Shown here: positions 40,783 through 53,254 of the stretch, piece by piece | How positions within the stretch are numbered: position 1 is the stretch's first letter | How the letters are laid out: each line of letters starts with the position of its first letter | Assembly: GCF_000247815.1 (NCBI RefSeq) | Contig: NC_021676.1 | Span: 3,501,544-3,565,543 of the forward strand | Source: Ficedula albicollis | Lineage: Eukaryota; Chordata; Aves; Passeriformes; Muscicapidae | Direction: 5' to 3' | Length of the DNA stretch: 64,000 nucleotides | The notes under the pieces: generated by a model | Databases searched by the model: none | Seen by the model: only the letters and a program-made list of their open reading frames with translations | What the model was told of the DNA's origin: nothing | Position numbers and translations under genes: made by a program

Positions 40783-40840
40783 CAGCCTGGGACAGTGGAA
40801 GGTGTCCCTGCCCATGGCCTTGGTCTGCCACGATCTTGGA

Positions 40841-42140
40841 AATTTTTGAGGAATAAGAGCTCAGGTAAAACAAGCCAGAAGTAAATAAGACTAGATTAGA
40901 TGATGTTACACCACAATAATGATTTTTATTCTTCTAGGTATTTCCTTTTTGTTGAACCACTTTATTTACTTTCTTTTTATTTCCCCTTGCTACTTTCTCA
41001 TCTGTTTATACTTGTATGAAATGCAAGTGAAACAAAACATATAAATCAATACACCTAATTATGAGAGACAAGAGTAGGTTGTACTTATTTCCACAGCTGG
41101 AGCCTGAGACTTTCAAGTTTGACATGTTTTCTGATGACTTGATTGTTCACATCTTCTAAAAAAAAGCAGAATCTCCCAAGACATTATAAAAAAAAAAAAA
41201 AGCCAAGAAACTATGTGTTTCTGATCTTCTTTGCAATGATTAAAAATATAGTGTAAACTAAACTGTGTGAGAAAAGAAACCAAACAAAACCCAAACTTGT
41301 TTTTGTTACTGAAAACAGAAATAATTCCTGTTCTTTACATTTAGATTTAAGGAACAGAAAAAAAGAGAACAATTATATGTGAAAGACAGGGGGAAAAAAG
41401 GCATTGCCATTTAAAGTAATTAATATAATAATCCCAACCTGTCACTTCTCTTTATTCTTCATAACAATATGTCTTTTCCTACTTATTTCCTCAACCAAGG
41501 CAGTACTTTAGTTGTAAATGTTTGAGCTGCAACTTTCCTGGTGAGAATCAAATCTCCAAGCCCATAGCTGATACATGATTGTTTCAGAGATTGGGATCCT
41601 GTATCAGATCTTGATAATTCTGGATAATTCTGTGCATGCTCCTGTTCAAATGACTTTCTCCTGGATTATTAAAAAATATTGACTCTTTCATTCTTCTAAC
41701 CTTTGTTATATAAAAAAAAAAATCCCTGTTTCTTCAAAAGAAGTAACATTTCTCACTGTTCTCTCAGACTCCCTGTGATGCACTGTTGATAAAGACAAAT
41801 TTCTTTATTCTTTCTTTCTTTCTTTCAGATTGCAGTTATACTGACTGTGGATCCAGTAGCCTGCAGGATTGGTGTTCTTTGGAGGCAAATTGTTTGATGT
41901 GACTAAAGAAATTGAAAAGAAAAAATATACAGCAGAATTGTAGGCAGCAGCACAATGCTGAACGTGGTGGGATGCAAATCTGGGAGCCCCACATTCCTCC
42001 CTCCTCTTCTGCAAATCCCTTTTCCTCACCCATGACAAGTTGTGGGAATTATGCAGTCTCTGGAACATCTGGCTCTGCTCTGGAGAGCAGCAGGATGCTC
42101 TGCAGAACCAGACAGGGACAGCAAAACTGAATCACACCTC
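40841..42140. other. Non-coding stretch, nothing recognised
   Basis: AT-rich with A tracts near 41188 and 41709 and a (TTTC)n near 41809-41826. No gene is seen. Confidence 0.45.
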
Positions 42141-42247
42141 AATTCCCAGCCAAAAAAAAATAAACTTACATTTCAGACCTGAAACTATTTTCCACAAATG
42201 AAAACAGAACACTCAAATGAGATGTATGAGATGTTCCCTATTTTTTC

Positions 42248-42278
<31 letters not shown>

Positions 42279-42747
42279 TTTTTTTGTTGTTGTTGTTGTT
42301 GTTGTTGTGGTTTTGTCGTTGTTGTTTGGGGTACTTTTCTTTGTTTGCTTGCTTTTTGTGGTTTTTCAAAATTCTTCCTCCTTGAGCAGGCCATAGAAAA
42401 AGCCTGATCAGTTTCCCCTCTTGTTTGCTGGCACAGATCCTGGTCCCGGTGCTGGGGCTGGCAAGATGCCTGCTACTTTCAGTGGGAAGAGGATCAGGCC
42501 CAGTCCTGCAGATGTTACTCATGCACGTAACTCAGCTCCACCCTTCGGAAGGACTCTGGAGGTGGGAAATTGCTCTTTCAACTTCTCTTGTCACCTTACC
42601 TTAGGAGCTGGGTAGCTCTCCTGGATCACATGGCTGTAGAATTCCCAGCCAAAAAAAAACCTTAAATTTCAGACCTGAAACTATTTTCCACAAATGAAAA
42701 CAGAACACTCAAATGAGATGTATGAGATGTTCCCTATTTTTTCCTTC

Positions 42748-42765
<18 letters not shown>
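42141..42765. repeat. Pair of about 120-bp direct repeats, each ending in poly-T, about 498 bp apart
   Basis: The segment beginning AATTCCCAGCCAAAAA at 42141 recurs at 42640 and stays matched through TTTCAGACCTGAAACT and GAGATGTATGAGATGTTC. The copies differ by a few bases and indels near the 5' A tract. Copy 1 ends in T24 (42262-42285) followed by (GTT)n; copy 2 ends in T43 (42755-42797). The roughly 350 bases after copy 1 are not repeated after copy 2. This could be an insertion-duplication, or a misassembly anchored on poly-T. Confidence 0.88.
42286..42308. repeat. (GTT)n microsatellite next to poly-T
   Basis: About seven GTT copies directly after a T24 run, then an imperfect GTT tail to about 42326. 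Confidence 0.9.
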
Positions 42766-42797
<32 letters not shown>

Positions 42798-42798
<1 letters not shown>

Positions 42799-44501
42799 GT
42801 TTGGATTCTTTGGGATGAATTACAATTTGATATCTTTTTCTTCATGATGTTTCTTTCCATGTAATGGAGCAAATTTTTACCCCTAGGTGTAATGTCTAAG
42901 ACACATCTTGTAGGCCAGTAGTTACTGTATAAAATATCTATTTCATGGTTTTGTGCTATAGAAAATTAAGTAATTTATACCATGTATATAGAGAAATGAT
43001 ATATTATTATTCAAGAGAAAAAAAAGATAATTAAATAAATTAACCATATTCCCCTAAAAATTCATGGGAAGGTTGTTTTCATGGATATGTGCCTGTTAAT
43101 TTTCATTTTTAAAGATATGTTATCAAATCTTAGTAAAAGAGAATTACATCTGTTGCACTTGGGCATTAAAAAGAAAGATGTATAAAATCCCTTTTGAGCT
43201 CTGAAGTTCTCCAAGGTAAACAAAACCACCTGAGCCTAACTTGGAATCCCTTTACTTTTCCAGGCTTAAGTTTAGACTCCAGGTATTTTTTGACCATACA
43301 TCTCTTTTTTAAAGTTTTAGTACGTGAATCTGCTCTTTGTGAGGTTTTTTTTTTTCCTAGACTTAGGATACAAGACTATAAATCCCAGTGGTGGAACTTG
43401 AAAAGTTGGGTTTGTGTGGTTCAAGTCTTTTGAAAATTCTATAAAGCAGCATGAGACAATGTTCTTTTCAATTTTTAGCTATTGATCCAGCTGAATGTTT
43501 GTTTGGAGATTGCCTTTGCAGCTTTATTTGAACAGAAGAAATACTTTTCTCTTTAGAGATGGGGTGTGTGGGGATTTCTCTTACAAGGGATGCATTTCAT
43601 GTGTACAGATTTCTCGTGCTGAGGGCAATAAAATAGTTTTGCCCTTGAAGCTGAGCATTATCCCTCCAGCTTGCAGGGCTTAGATGGGTGCTAATTGCAG
43701 AAAGGATGGGGAGCAGCTCACAGCTGGGAGGATGAATGCCTTGGCCAGCAGAGGAAAACAGCTCTGATTAAAGAAGTGCCAACCAGGCTTCCCTGCTCTA
43801 CATCAGGCTGTGATGAAACCAATGTTGGAAAGGATTCAGGAGTCAAATTTGATCCTGGGCCCAAGGAAACCTGCGTCTGCCATAAAGATGGAGAGATCTT
43901 TCATTATGGGAGGTGAGAGGAGCTGGCCTAATTGCTTTCCTACTGATGGGGAGGTCACAGAGGTGCTCTGATCCAAAGGGTTTTATTCGTGCTTGCACCT
44001 GGAATGCAAGAGCTTCTCAGAAATAATTACAAATTCTAATTACAGCTACTTATTTCTCTACATTTTTCCTTGCAGGATATAGCAAATAATCCTATGTTCC
44101 TCTTTCCCTTTTCTTCTGCTTTGCTATTATGTTGGGGTTTTTTTCAAGTCCTGTTTGTTTGTTTATATTCATTTGTGTTTCTGTGTGTTTTATAAAAACA
44201 CAGTGAGCTTCTGTGAATTTAAAACTGTGATGGAAGAGCAAAGAAAACACAGTTTATGGTAAATCTCTGTAGAACCTACTCAGGAATTAAGGTGCTTTTT
44301 GTTCATGGGAAAATGGAGTCAGATCACAAAGAAGCACTAAAGCATGCATACAAAATGTCCCACATTTGTTGGATTTGGACAATTTAAGTTTGCATCAACT
44401 TGATCCTTTGTGTTCACAGAGACTTTTTGGACACTAAGGTGTCTTTGGGCTGATGAAAATTTTTGGCATTCAGCAAATTTGGTGTTGGCCAGCACTTGGC
44501 T
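42798..44501. other. Non-coding stretch, nothing recognised
   Basis: AT-rich with a moderately GC-rich patch at about 43.65-43.95 kb. No gene or repeat family is recognised. Confidence 0.45.
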
Positions 44502-44643
44502 GAATTAATCTCTTTAAACAAAATTTTGAGCCTTCCCTAGTGCTCTCAGGGTTATTTGATGTACAGGGCTGCGAATTAATCTCTTTAAACAAAATTTCGA
44601 GCCTTCCCTGGTGCTCTCAGGGTTATTTGATGTACAGGGCTGC
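44502..44643. repeat. Tandem duplication, 71-bp unit
   Basis: Copies at 44502-44572 and 44573-44643 begin GAATTAATCTCTTTAAAC and end GTACAGGGCTGC. They differ by two substitutions (TTTTGAG/TTTCGAG, CCTAG/CCTGG). Confidence 0.93.
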
Positions 44644-47600
44644 ATTATATCACAAGCATGATAAAAATACAGTATTGACTTGGTGTTTCATACAGTTTTA
44701 TGGTCTTATAAAATGGTATTGATCCAGCTTCAGTTTCGAAGGTCAGCATAAAGTTTACAAAGAGAAGTAGAAGAGGAAACATTAGGCAGTAGATGCACAT
44801 TAAAGTATTAAAATGTGACCTGTTCTTGCAGGAGCTTTCAACAAATCTTTTCTTTTCCTCCCCAGTCCCAAGCTGCACACACAGGATGTAAGTGTTGACT
44901 AATAAAAATTAACATCATGTTGCACTGATTAGGCTGCTTTGCACTGCATTAGTGCCCCTTTCTTCCAAAGCATGGAGTTATTTTATAATGCGATAAATCC
45001 ATTGCAAGCTTGGGGATGGAAAACTTCTGATTGCGTCTCCTCTTTTTTTTTTTTTGGCAGGACTTGGATCTTCTGCAGTGGTGTCCTTTGAAATGCACAA
45101 CTTGGTGTGGAGCCTCTGGAGACAGGAAATGGAAATGGACACCTTGGAAAGGGAAATAAATGAGAATTGCACAATGTTGCATTGAGAGTAAAGCTAAAAT
45201 GGAACCCGCAGTGAATCTGCCAAATAGAAACTTCAGGGGTTTGATTTGAAGCAGATTTGGGGACTCTTGTGGTCCTTTCATTGAGGACAGATACAGTTGT
45301 GCTGCTGTCTAAAGTTTCTGTGAGTAAAGAAAGTAGAAGAAATTCAAAAGTGGTAGAAATCAAACCAAATGCAGAGTCTCTTTTAGTTTATTTTGATGTG
45401 CAAAGCTCCTCTACTATATATAACATTATATTTTATAGTTGGGAGCCTCCAGCTGGAAAAATATGCACCTATATATATGCAATATATGCAATATAAATGC
45501 ATATATGCAATATAAAAATATGCACCTACAGTATTTACCTTCACTACAAGTCAAGAAATACATTTGATTGATTTTGATTGGTTGATCATAATTGTTTTTG
45601 CATATATCTACAATCTAGATCTCTAAAATTTTACACTTTGGGGGGATTGTTTTAACTTTTTTAGTTTCTAATGTTAATTTCATCCATATAAATTCCCTGT
45701 TATAATAAAATTATTTTTATGTTGTCACATATCCTGCTGTACCTGAGTAAGTTTGGTTGTTTTTTGTTAATTGAAAGCCTTCAGATCTACAGTAACCTTT
45801 TATTTATTTATCTATTTATTTATTTATTTGGGGGTCTAAATGGAATCAATATCCATAATTTATTAGATATAAATGGGATTATCATCGAGAAAGTCAATAT
45901 CAATTATGGATCAGAAATAAATTTCATTAGATACCGAAACTATAAAAATCTTTACTGTAATTCATGCATTGTATGGGGCTTTACTCTTTATACTTAACAT
46001 TTCTACTTTTTTTTCTTTTTTTTCTGCTTTTTCAGACAGTCCAAAGGTACTTGAGATTAAACTCATGACATCATTCCAAGGTATTATTTCCATTCTTTAA
46101 GATGATAATTTTCAGTGAAGGTTTTTTATTTGTTGTTTAAATAAATGGTAGATAGTACAGTTCATTAAACTGAAACTCATCTTTTACACTACAGAATTCT
46201 GACACTTTTTAGAAATAGATCCATCATTTATAAGAATAAATTGTGGAGTATATAAAAATGTAACATTTGAAAACAGGTTTATGTCTGGCTCTGAAGATTG
46301 AAAAGAGCATTCCTCTTTCAGATAAGTCTTTTAAGACATAAAAATTCAATTGCTTTTTTTCAGATCTATGACTATTTACCTGGATACAGGGGAAATAGTG
46401 TTCCTGCAGAAGAGGAAAAATAACTCCTCAGAAATTTCTGGTATCATTGGAACAGAAGTATCAAAGGTATGAATTGGATGCTTTGATTATCAGCCCCCAC
46501 GAAACCAGGGCTCTGCAGAACAAGAACTTTTTTATGAGAGCAGAAATATGGGAATATTTCTGAGAGTTGTTAAATGTTTACAGCAGCAACAGCAGTTGGT
46601 GGAATCTTTGGCACTTAGCAGGTGAAATTTTATATTTTGTCAGATTGATCACAAGCTGGACGTGTTTATCAAACTTGGCTGCTCCAAAGTGGCACCAGCT
46701 GAAAGCAGTGGGAGATTCTGGGATTGTAACATTTAGCTCAAATTAATATATTTATTAACAGCCCAGCTCTCTGCTTTTACAGCTTCCTAGTTCTAGTCAT
46801 AACCTTTACTCAACAAGCATTTTGAAAACAGAATATCCTCAATAAATCCTTTTACTCCTAGTTCTGCTCATAACCTTTCCTCAAGAAAAGTTTTTAAAAC
46901 AGAATATCCTCAATAAATGGAGACAGGGAGATTCTTTGCTATAAAATGTTTGATGACTGACTTTTAGTTTACAAGTGCAAATAAATACAGATGTATAATC
47001 AGGTGAGATGAGGAGTTGCTAATTCTATCCTACAGTTTTCTCCATCTAAACTTCCAATGTTATCTCCAATAATAAAATGACAGAGCCTTGCTTTTTGGAA
47101 TATTTATCTTGGTAAAATAGGTTCTAATTGCAGTATTTGCTATATTGTGTGCCATTTTTATATTATATTTAGAAGAATGTCTAAACAGAAAATCAGAAGT
47201 GTTAAATATTTATCTAAGCTATTAGCAAAATCTCTGAAATTTAAATGATTCACAGCAGCACACAGATAAAATTTTAATATTCCTTGCTGACTTTGTTATC
47301 CTCATTTTGCACTTAAAGTTGGTGTGTTAGGTGCAATATTCACATGATTTGCTGCAGGCTCAAAAATTAATTTCTGCATCTGCTGAGAAAATATGTTTAT
47401 AAAGGACATTAAGAAAACTAAATAATGTTTTAGTTAAAGCCGTTATGGTAGAAAACATACATATTCCTTGGTCTTAACTGATAGCAGATTCATTTGATAA
47501 AATAAAAATAATGTAACAGGATGAGTAATCAGATGTGACACCCAAGTGGGAAATATTTTTGCAAGCAGTGTCTCGTTACTGGCTATTTCATCAATGAAAT

Positions 47601-48020
47601 ATGTTGGAACAGGACTATTACTACTTCAAAAATTTGGAAATCTTCCTGACTTACCAACACTTCCACTCTCCAGTTAGCCAGAAATTTAGACCACCAACTC
47701 CGTGTCAAGCTGATCACAGATATCAAATGGAAGGGAATGTTTTCTTTCATTTAATTCTTTCTGCCTGTCATGTTTCATCAGCTGCACCCAGCTCCATTCC
47801 CACATCTCTGGCATTGTGTGAGTCAGGTGTCTCTGAAGGCAGAGCTGTGCCAAACCTGCAGGAAAAGGAAGAGAATTCGACCCCTTGTGACAACATTTTG
47901 TGACTGTTTCATGTAAAACAGAAGGAAGAAGAGCTTTCACGTTTTGGGAGTTTCATTCTCTTCATGGGAAAACAGCTTTTGCTGTTGCAGTCACACAGCT
48001 GGAGTCAGAAGAGGTTTGTT
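44644..48020. other. Non-coding AT-rich stretch with two small repeats
   Basis: No gene is seen. It contains an (ATGCAATAT)-like tract at about 45468-45530 and a (TTTA)n at 45799-45829. A weak exon-like segment (acceptor TTTTTTTCAG at about 46362, donor AAAG|GTATGA at about 46467) has in-frame stops and is not called. Confidence 0.45.
46786..46918. repeat. Diverged tandem duplication, 71-bp unit
   Basis: CCTAGTTCTAGTCATAACC at 46786 recurs as CCTAGTTCTGCTCATAACC at 46857, and both copies end CAGAATATCCTCAATAAAT. The copies differ at several positions, so this one looks like a genuine, older duplication rather than an assembly duplicate. Confidence 0.88.
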
Positions 48021-48452
48021 TGCTAAGCCCCAGTCAAGGCAAGGCTGAGTGATAATGGAAAATTCCTTTTTTCAGGAATGGAATTGGGTAAGGCTGTGAT
48101 GGGGCACACAGAGGATCTCACTCCTCATTCTCCTGGAAGAATTGCACCCCCTCCCTTTGTCCTGATGAGAACTCTAAAGCTCAGTACTTGTCAGGTATGT
48201 CACCTGCTTTTCTGAAAAAAAAAAACCCAAAAAACCCCCAAAATGCTAAGCCCCAGTCAAGGCAAGGCTGAGTGATAATGGAAAATTCCTTTTTTCAGGA
48301 ATGGAATTGGGTAAGGCTGTGATGGGGCACAGAGAGGATCTCACTCCTCATTCTCCTGGAAGAATTGCACCCCCTCCCTTTGTCCTGATGAGAACTCTAA
48401 AGCTCAGTACTTGTCAGGTATGTCACCTGCTTTTCTGAAAAAAAAAAACAAA
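48021..48452. repeat. Tandem duplication, 223-bp unit with A-rich end
   Basis: TGCTAAGCCCCAGTCAAGGC at 48021 recurs at 48244. The copies are almost identical for about 200 bp (CACACAGAGG/CACAGAGAGG differs), and each ends GCTTTTCTG followed by an A/C-rich tract. The near-identity and the homopolymer junction make an assembly duplicate a serious alternative. Confidence 0.93.
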
Positions 48453-48578
48453 AAACCCAAAAAAACAAAACAAAAGAACCAAATCGGACTTTTCCCTGGA
48501 TTTCTGAGGATATAATGGACAGACAGGTTCTGTCACATTCCCCATGTAGGCCATGTGTCTTTAGCCTGATGGATCTTC

Positions 48579-48735
48579 CCTTTTGGGTTTGTGTTGGAAG
48601 GGACCCCAAAGCCCACCCAGTGCCACCCCTGCCATGGCAGGGACACCTCCCACTGCCCCAGGTGCTCCAGCCCCGATGTCCAACTGGCCTTGGGCACTGC
48701 CAGGGATCCAGGGGCAGCCACGGCTTTTTTGGGAA
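48579..48735 (-). mobile_element. CR1 LINE, 3' end fragment (antisense)
   Basis: The plus-strand order 'GTGTTGGAAGGGACCCCAAA', 'CCACCCAGTGCCACCCCTGC', 'CAGGGACACCTCCCACTG' and 'CACTGCCAGGGATCCAGGGG' is the antisense CR1 3' end, close to the 12.9 kb copy. The terminal CACAGAAT units are missing, and only about 155 bp remain. Confidence 0.9.
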
Positions 48736-50840
48736 CTTCATCCACTCATCCACAGCTTCATCTTCCCTCCTTCATTTCCTTGTTTTGCTCTTACACTCAG
48801 ATTTATTTATTTTAGTTTGATACTCACAGTTTTATAGTCAGCTTCAGTCTGAATTTGGGGCTCACTGAGGGTTGTGTGCACAATCCTTTTTTTTTTCCTT
48901 CCTGAAGGTTGGATCCTGGCAATGCTGTCCCAGACTGCATTTCTGAAACGTGGCTGCTGTAGAAATGATGCAGTCCTTAATACAGATAGAAATATTCTGT
49001 ATTCCTTACACTTCTGCAGTAATCACTCCATCATAAATATCATAAACACGCAGGTTTTTAATGAGCCAGCACTCTTAGGTCAGTTACATGGGGCTGTCCG
49101 TGCTTTCTTTGATGACAAAAGGCTGCCTTGCCTCAGGGGAGCTCAGTTTTAACTGCAATTTTTGGCTAGCCAGATTTTCTCTCCTTTCTGTGACAGTGGG
49201 CTCCCTCTTTGGTTCCCAGGTTTGCAGACTTTGAAGGCAGACATGCCCCTCTCTATTAAAAGAATAAAATTAAAAACTTACTGTGAAATGGTTGACAATA
49301 TAATCACTCTTGTTCCACATTAACTGCTAAAATTGATATTTTTATAGGGCTAAAAGACACAAAAGAAAAAAAAAAATCCCAACATTTCAAAACCAACGTT
49401 AGGGCAATTTTTGCTCATGGTAGAACAGAATATGACCTACAAAAAAGCATTCGGATAAAGAAAAATTGCTGCACTGCTGCCTATAAAAGGGCTAAAAAAT
49501 CTGATCCATGACTTTAAAGAGAGTGGCCATCAGATGTGGCAGATGTGGCTTCTCAGGGTGTGCTGGACACTGGAATTCCTGCAGGTCTGTGTGCAAGGCA
49601 ATGTGTTCATTATCCCACTTGCCTGTCTCCATTTAGTTTATTTCCAAAGAGTTTAAAGGAAAGTATTACATTATTTATTTATATCAAAGTTCAGAATGTT
49701 TTTTACAAGACACCGAGTGTCAGGACAAAACAAGAGTGAACAATAAAAGGCAGTTTGCTGTGAAATTACATTTATGTTAAACCATATATACACTGACTTC
49801 AAAGGCAGTGTCTGTCCTTCTGAAGGTATTTGCTGTCCTATCACTTCAAATTTACAGACGTGCAGTGTCTGTGATAATGATATCAAAGACAAATCCTTAC
49901 CCCAGTACATTAAAAATTAATGATTACTGGATTTTTTTTTTCAAGAAAAAATGCTTTCAAAATAAGATGTTAATTTTTGTGATCTTGTAAAAATGAAGCA
50001 AAAAAACCTTGATGCAGCTTTTAGTGGTCTGCAATAATACAGCTCCAGCTGTAAAAGAACAACATGGCATTGCTAGCACAAATTAAAAATATTTTTTTAG
50101 TGCCGGAAGAAAATTTTGATCTTCCCTGGCTTTAAAAATTTCTGTCCATAGGAAACCCCCTGTAAAGTGCTTTTAATTCTAACAGAGCAGTGAACTTCTG
50201 TTGCTGGAAATGAGGAGAGAGCCCTGTGGCAGCCCTCAGTTGTCCCCAGGGTGTCCCTGAGCCATTGTGCCATACCCAGGGGGCAGCTGGGCTGCCTTCT
50301 TTATTTAAGAAAGACACACACACATCAAGGTTGGCTTCAGAAGCTGAGCAGGGCTTTAAAGTTGCTCGAGGGGAAAATTGCCTGCAAGGGGGATAGTATA
50401 GGACAACATGGAAAAAAAAAATAAAAAATTCCAACCTTGACTTCCTAGCTGGCTGCCCCTGCTGTAGTTTGTACAAGTAATAAAAATAAATGTTATTCAA
50501 ATATGCACATCCATGTTCCCTCTTCACTGGAGTGAAGAGCTTTTGTAATACCAGTGAGAAGAGTGGTGCTTGGATGATCTTTTTGCCCTCTTTTCCATCA
50601 CAGGTAATGTTTGGAATTTGTGTATTAAGGAAGAAAAGCAAAGCCAGGGCTGGGATCCAGGAGTGCATCACACACCAGCCCAGGCAGAGGAATCCTGTTC
50701 CCCCTGGAATTTTAACCCTGATGGGACAGAAAGGACAGAACCTCTTCCAAAACCTGGGAAGGCCCAAATTTTTAGTGAAAACTCTCAGTTTGCATAATTC
50801 CAGCTGTAAGGTCTGTCACCTGCTTTTTCAGGTAAGGTTT
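48736..50840. other. Non-coding stretch, nothing recognised
   Basis: No gene or repeat family is seen. The 211-codon minus-strand open frame at 50132-50767 is the longest non-repeat frame in the window, but it has no recognisable domain, passes through A/T tracts and overlaps a plus-strand frame of 132 codons; I treat it as chance. Confidence 0.45.
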
Positions 50841-51000
50841 TTCCCTCCTTTCCTAGGATATTGTGGCTTTTGCTTTCCTGGAAACTGAGTTTTTGCACTG
50901 GGCTTATTCCAGGTGGAGGGAAGGTAACATCACTCTTCCCTCCTTTCCTAGGATATTGTGGCTTTTGCTTTCCTGGAAACTGAGTTTTTGCACTGTATAA
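50841..51000. repeat. Tandem duplication, 95-bp step
   Basis: TTCCCTCCTTTCCTAGGATA at 50841 recurs at 50936, with about 60 identical bases running to GAGTTTTTGCACTG. The bases between copies (GGCTTATTCCAGGTGGAGGG onward) are not repeated afterwards, so the event is a partial duplication. Confidence 0.9.
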
Positions 51001-53254
51001 GGAACCATTTTCCTGGAAGTTCACACATGTAAAGGGCACAGTCAGACTGTGGAGCTGCCATGCTTGGCACAGGTTACAGAGGATTTATGCTGCATTATTA
51101 TTTTTAACCATCCCATAACAAGGGTTACAGGGTAAAGGTGGGATTTTGAGAACATCCTGTTGGCTGATGTGCAACTGGTATTTATTGTGTATTTTTGATA
51201 ATTGATGGAAAGTTGTGTATATAGTGAGGAAAAACCTTGTATCTGAGAGGTTTTGTTATCTTCAAGTTGGTTTTTCCAGCTTGACAAGTTGGTTTTTTTG
51301 GATTTTTTTTTTTAAATTTCCACCTTTTATAGTTATTAAAGGAATCTTAATCTCTCTTTTAATTATAAATTCAGGTCTTAATATGTTTGATAGCTAGGAA
51401 ATTCTGGATCAGAATCACCCTGATTTTGGAGAGATAGCACACAGCATTTCTTAATGGCACTTAGTAATTATTAACAAAACCTCTCCATGTCCTTGACTTT
51501 TTTGACACTGCCAATCAAAATTTGTCTTCCCTTTGGGCATGTCTTATGAGCTGTTCAGCTTCAGAATAATTTATAATGAGTAAATCAAACAATTCTCTAA
51601 CATGTTAATGGCCTTAATTTCCTCCTTCTCCTCAAGGTCTAAAGATTTGATTGCTGTGTTGAGAATATAAAAAAAGAGCATTATAATTTGAAACCTGTCA
51701 GAGATGGCCAGAATGAGAAACGTGCTGATATAAAAAGAAATGTTAAAGGTGCATAAAAGTGGAAGCTGTCTGGCTCTTGTTCATACCATGCCTAGGAAAT
51801 ATCTTCTCAATTTACATCATAGTAAATACTATTTATTTTCATGAAATGCACGCTGCATGGCACTGAATCAAAGGCACAAAAGATATAATAGATATGCTCT
51901 ATTCTGCTATATCTGGAATAATTCCTTTTGTTGTAAAGCTGTAAAGGTATTTGCTTGCAGTTTGTGTGTGAGGGAAAACTGATGACCCAGAAGAAAATTA
52001 TGAAAAACTGGTCTGTGTGCTGGCAGTATGCAGGGGTAAGTTACAGCCCATAATGTGAGCAGTATATAAGTGAAAATAAAACAGGGGTATAAAAGCAATC
52101 CTATTATGGGGCTTTGTCCAGTCATTTTGTATTCATTACAGTTTGTAACAGAGGCATTTATGGCACTCATCACTTCAATTTATTTTTTTTTTTTTGCATC
52201 AGCAGAATATCACTTGAATTCCAGCTTGGGAGAACTCTGGAGTTCTCCTCTTCCAACCCTTGCAGCTGGGCAGAGTGGGGCAGACTTTGAGCACACCTCT
52301 GGGAGGGAAAGAAAGAGTTAAAATCCTAATATTTAACCAGAATTTCCTGTGCCCAGTGTTTCCTGTTGCTGCACACCTTTGTCTTCACAGGTTTCCAGTG
52401 GGTAGATGTAAAACAGATGTAGATGTAAAAAAGATGTAGAAATCAGCAGCCTTATTGTTGTGGGGTGTTTTACACAGAATGGGAAAACCAAAAAAAAAAG
52501 GGGAAAATCACCAGAGCTGTCCCTTGGTAACACCAGAGCAGGCTCCACGTGGAAATGTTTGACTACACATGGTTGGAAATGCAGGAATGAAGAGAATCAG
52601 AGTCAGGAATGAGCACATCCAAAGGGTTTGGGTGGAACTGAGAGGTGACCTTGGACTTGAAAGCAAACAAAAAATAGTTTTGGGAAATAGAAGGAATGAT
52701 TGTAAGCTGAGGCTAAGAGGTTAATGATGTAAACAGAGCAACAGGCTGCAGATTTATCTTCCTGAAATTATTCCTCTGCATAAGGCAGAGGATGGCTCAG
52801 TGCTCAGTGTGCTGACAGACTGGACACCAAATGTTGGAAAGACCAAATCTTTGATGACAGTAAGGGACAATCTGCAGATTTCTGTTTATAGGGTATGTGA
52901 GAGAATTTGGAGAAAGAAATATTTCCAAGTATATATGTCAAAGATGGTGGTGGAGTTGTGTGACAGATAGGTGTAACCTTCCTTACAGTAACTAAAACCA
53001 CTCAAAAAATCAGCTATAAATAGGGGTAAGCTTGATGTCTATGGTGACAATGTTCATAGGCATTTTATATGTCTAAGGTCCTCTACATTTATTGCACATT
53101 GCATGGCAATAACACTTATTTGTCCCAAAAAAATGACAGTACTTCTGTAGTTGATATTTTATGCAATAATAAACACAGAGCTTTATTTGTGTCTCTAATA
53201 TATCCCCAATGCTTTAAACATAATTTACAACTTATTGGGTGAAAAAATCTGCTT
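51001..53254. other. Non-coding AT-rich stretch, nothing recognised
   Basis: No gene is seen. A short GATGTA-rich tandem (AGATGTAAAACAGATGTAG) lies at about 52403-52441. Confidence 0.45.

Larger units (their letters stand above)
39905..40840 (+). mobile_element. CR1 LINE fragment with interior expanded into a minisatellite
   Basis: The left edge (39925-39966) reads ACAGAAGGACTTGGGTGTG followed by CACTGGTGAGGAGCTC, a damaged form of the CR1 ORF2 KDLGVLV region. The right edge (about 40780-40840) is CR1 3' sequence: 'CCTGGGACAGTGGAAGGTGT' followed by 'CCCTGCCCATGGCC'. The tandem units between encode, in one frame, HKQDVEMLEQIQ. This corresponds to the CR1 C-terminal block of the form YKKDIEVLERVQ, which lies between those two regions. 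So one CR1 copy appears to carry a local expansion of part of its own coding sequence. The terminal ATTCTGTG units are not seen. Confidence 0.8.

Noticed and set aside
39915..40884. Tandem array considered as a CRISPR-like or protein-repeat locus
   Set aside because: The units are contiguous with no unique spacers, the frame rotates from copy to copy, and the context is a vertebrate CR1 element.
46362..46467. Exon-like segment with a T-rich acceptor and an AAAG|GTATGA donor
   Set aside because: Stop codons interrupt it and the donor is weak; chance splice-like pairs are common in AT-rich DNA.
50132..50767. 211-codon minus-strand frame, the longest outside repeats
   Set aside because: No domain, signal or repeat was recognised, it crosses A/T tracts, and an overlapping frame on the other strand is also long. 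RNA data or conservation could reopen it.
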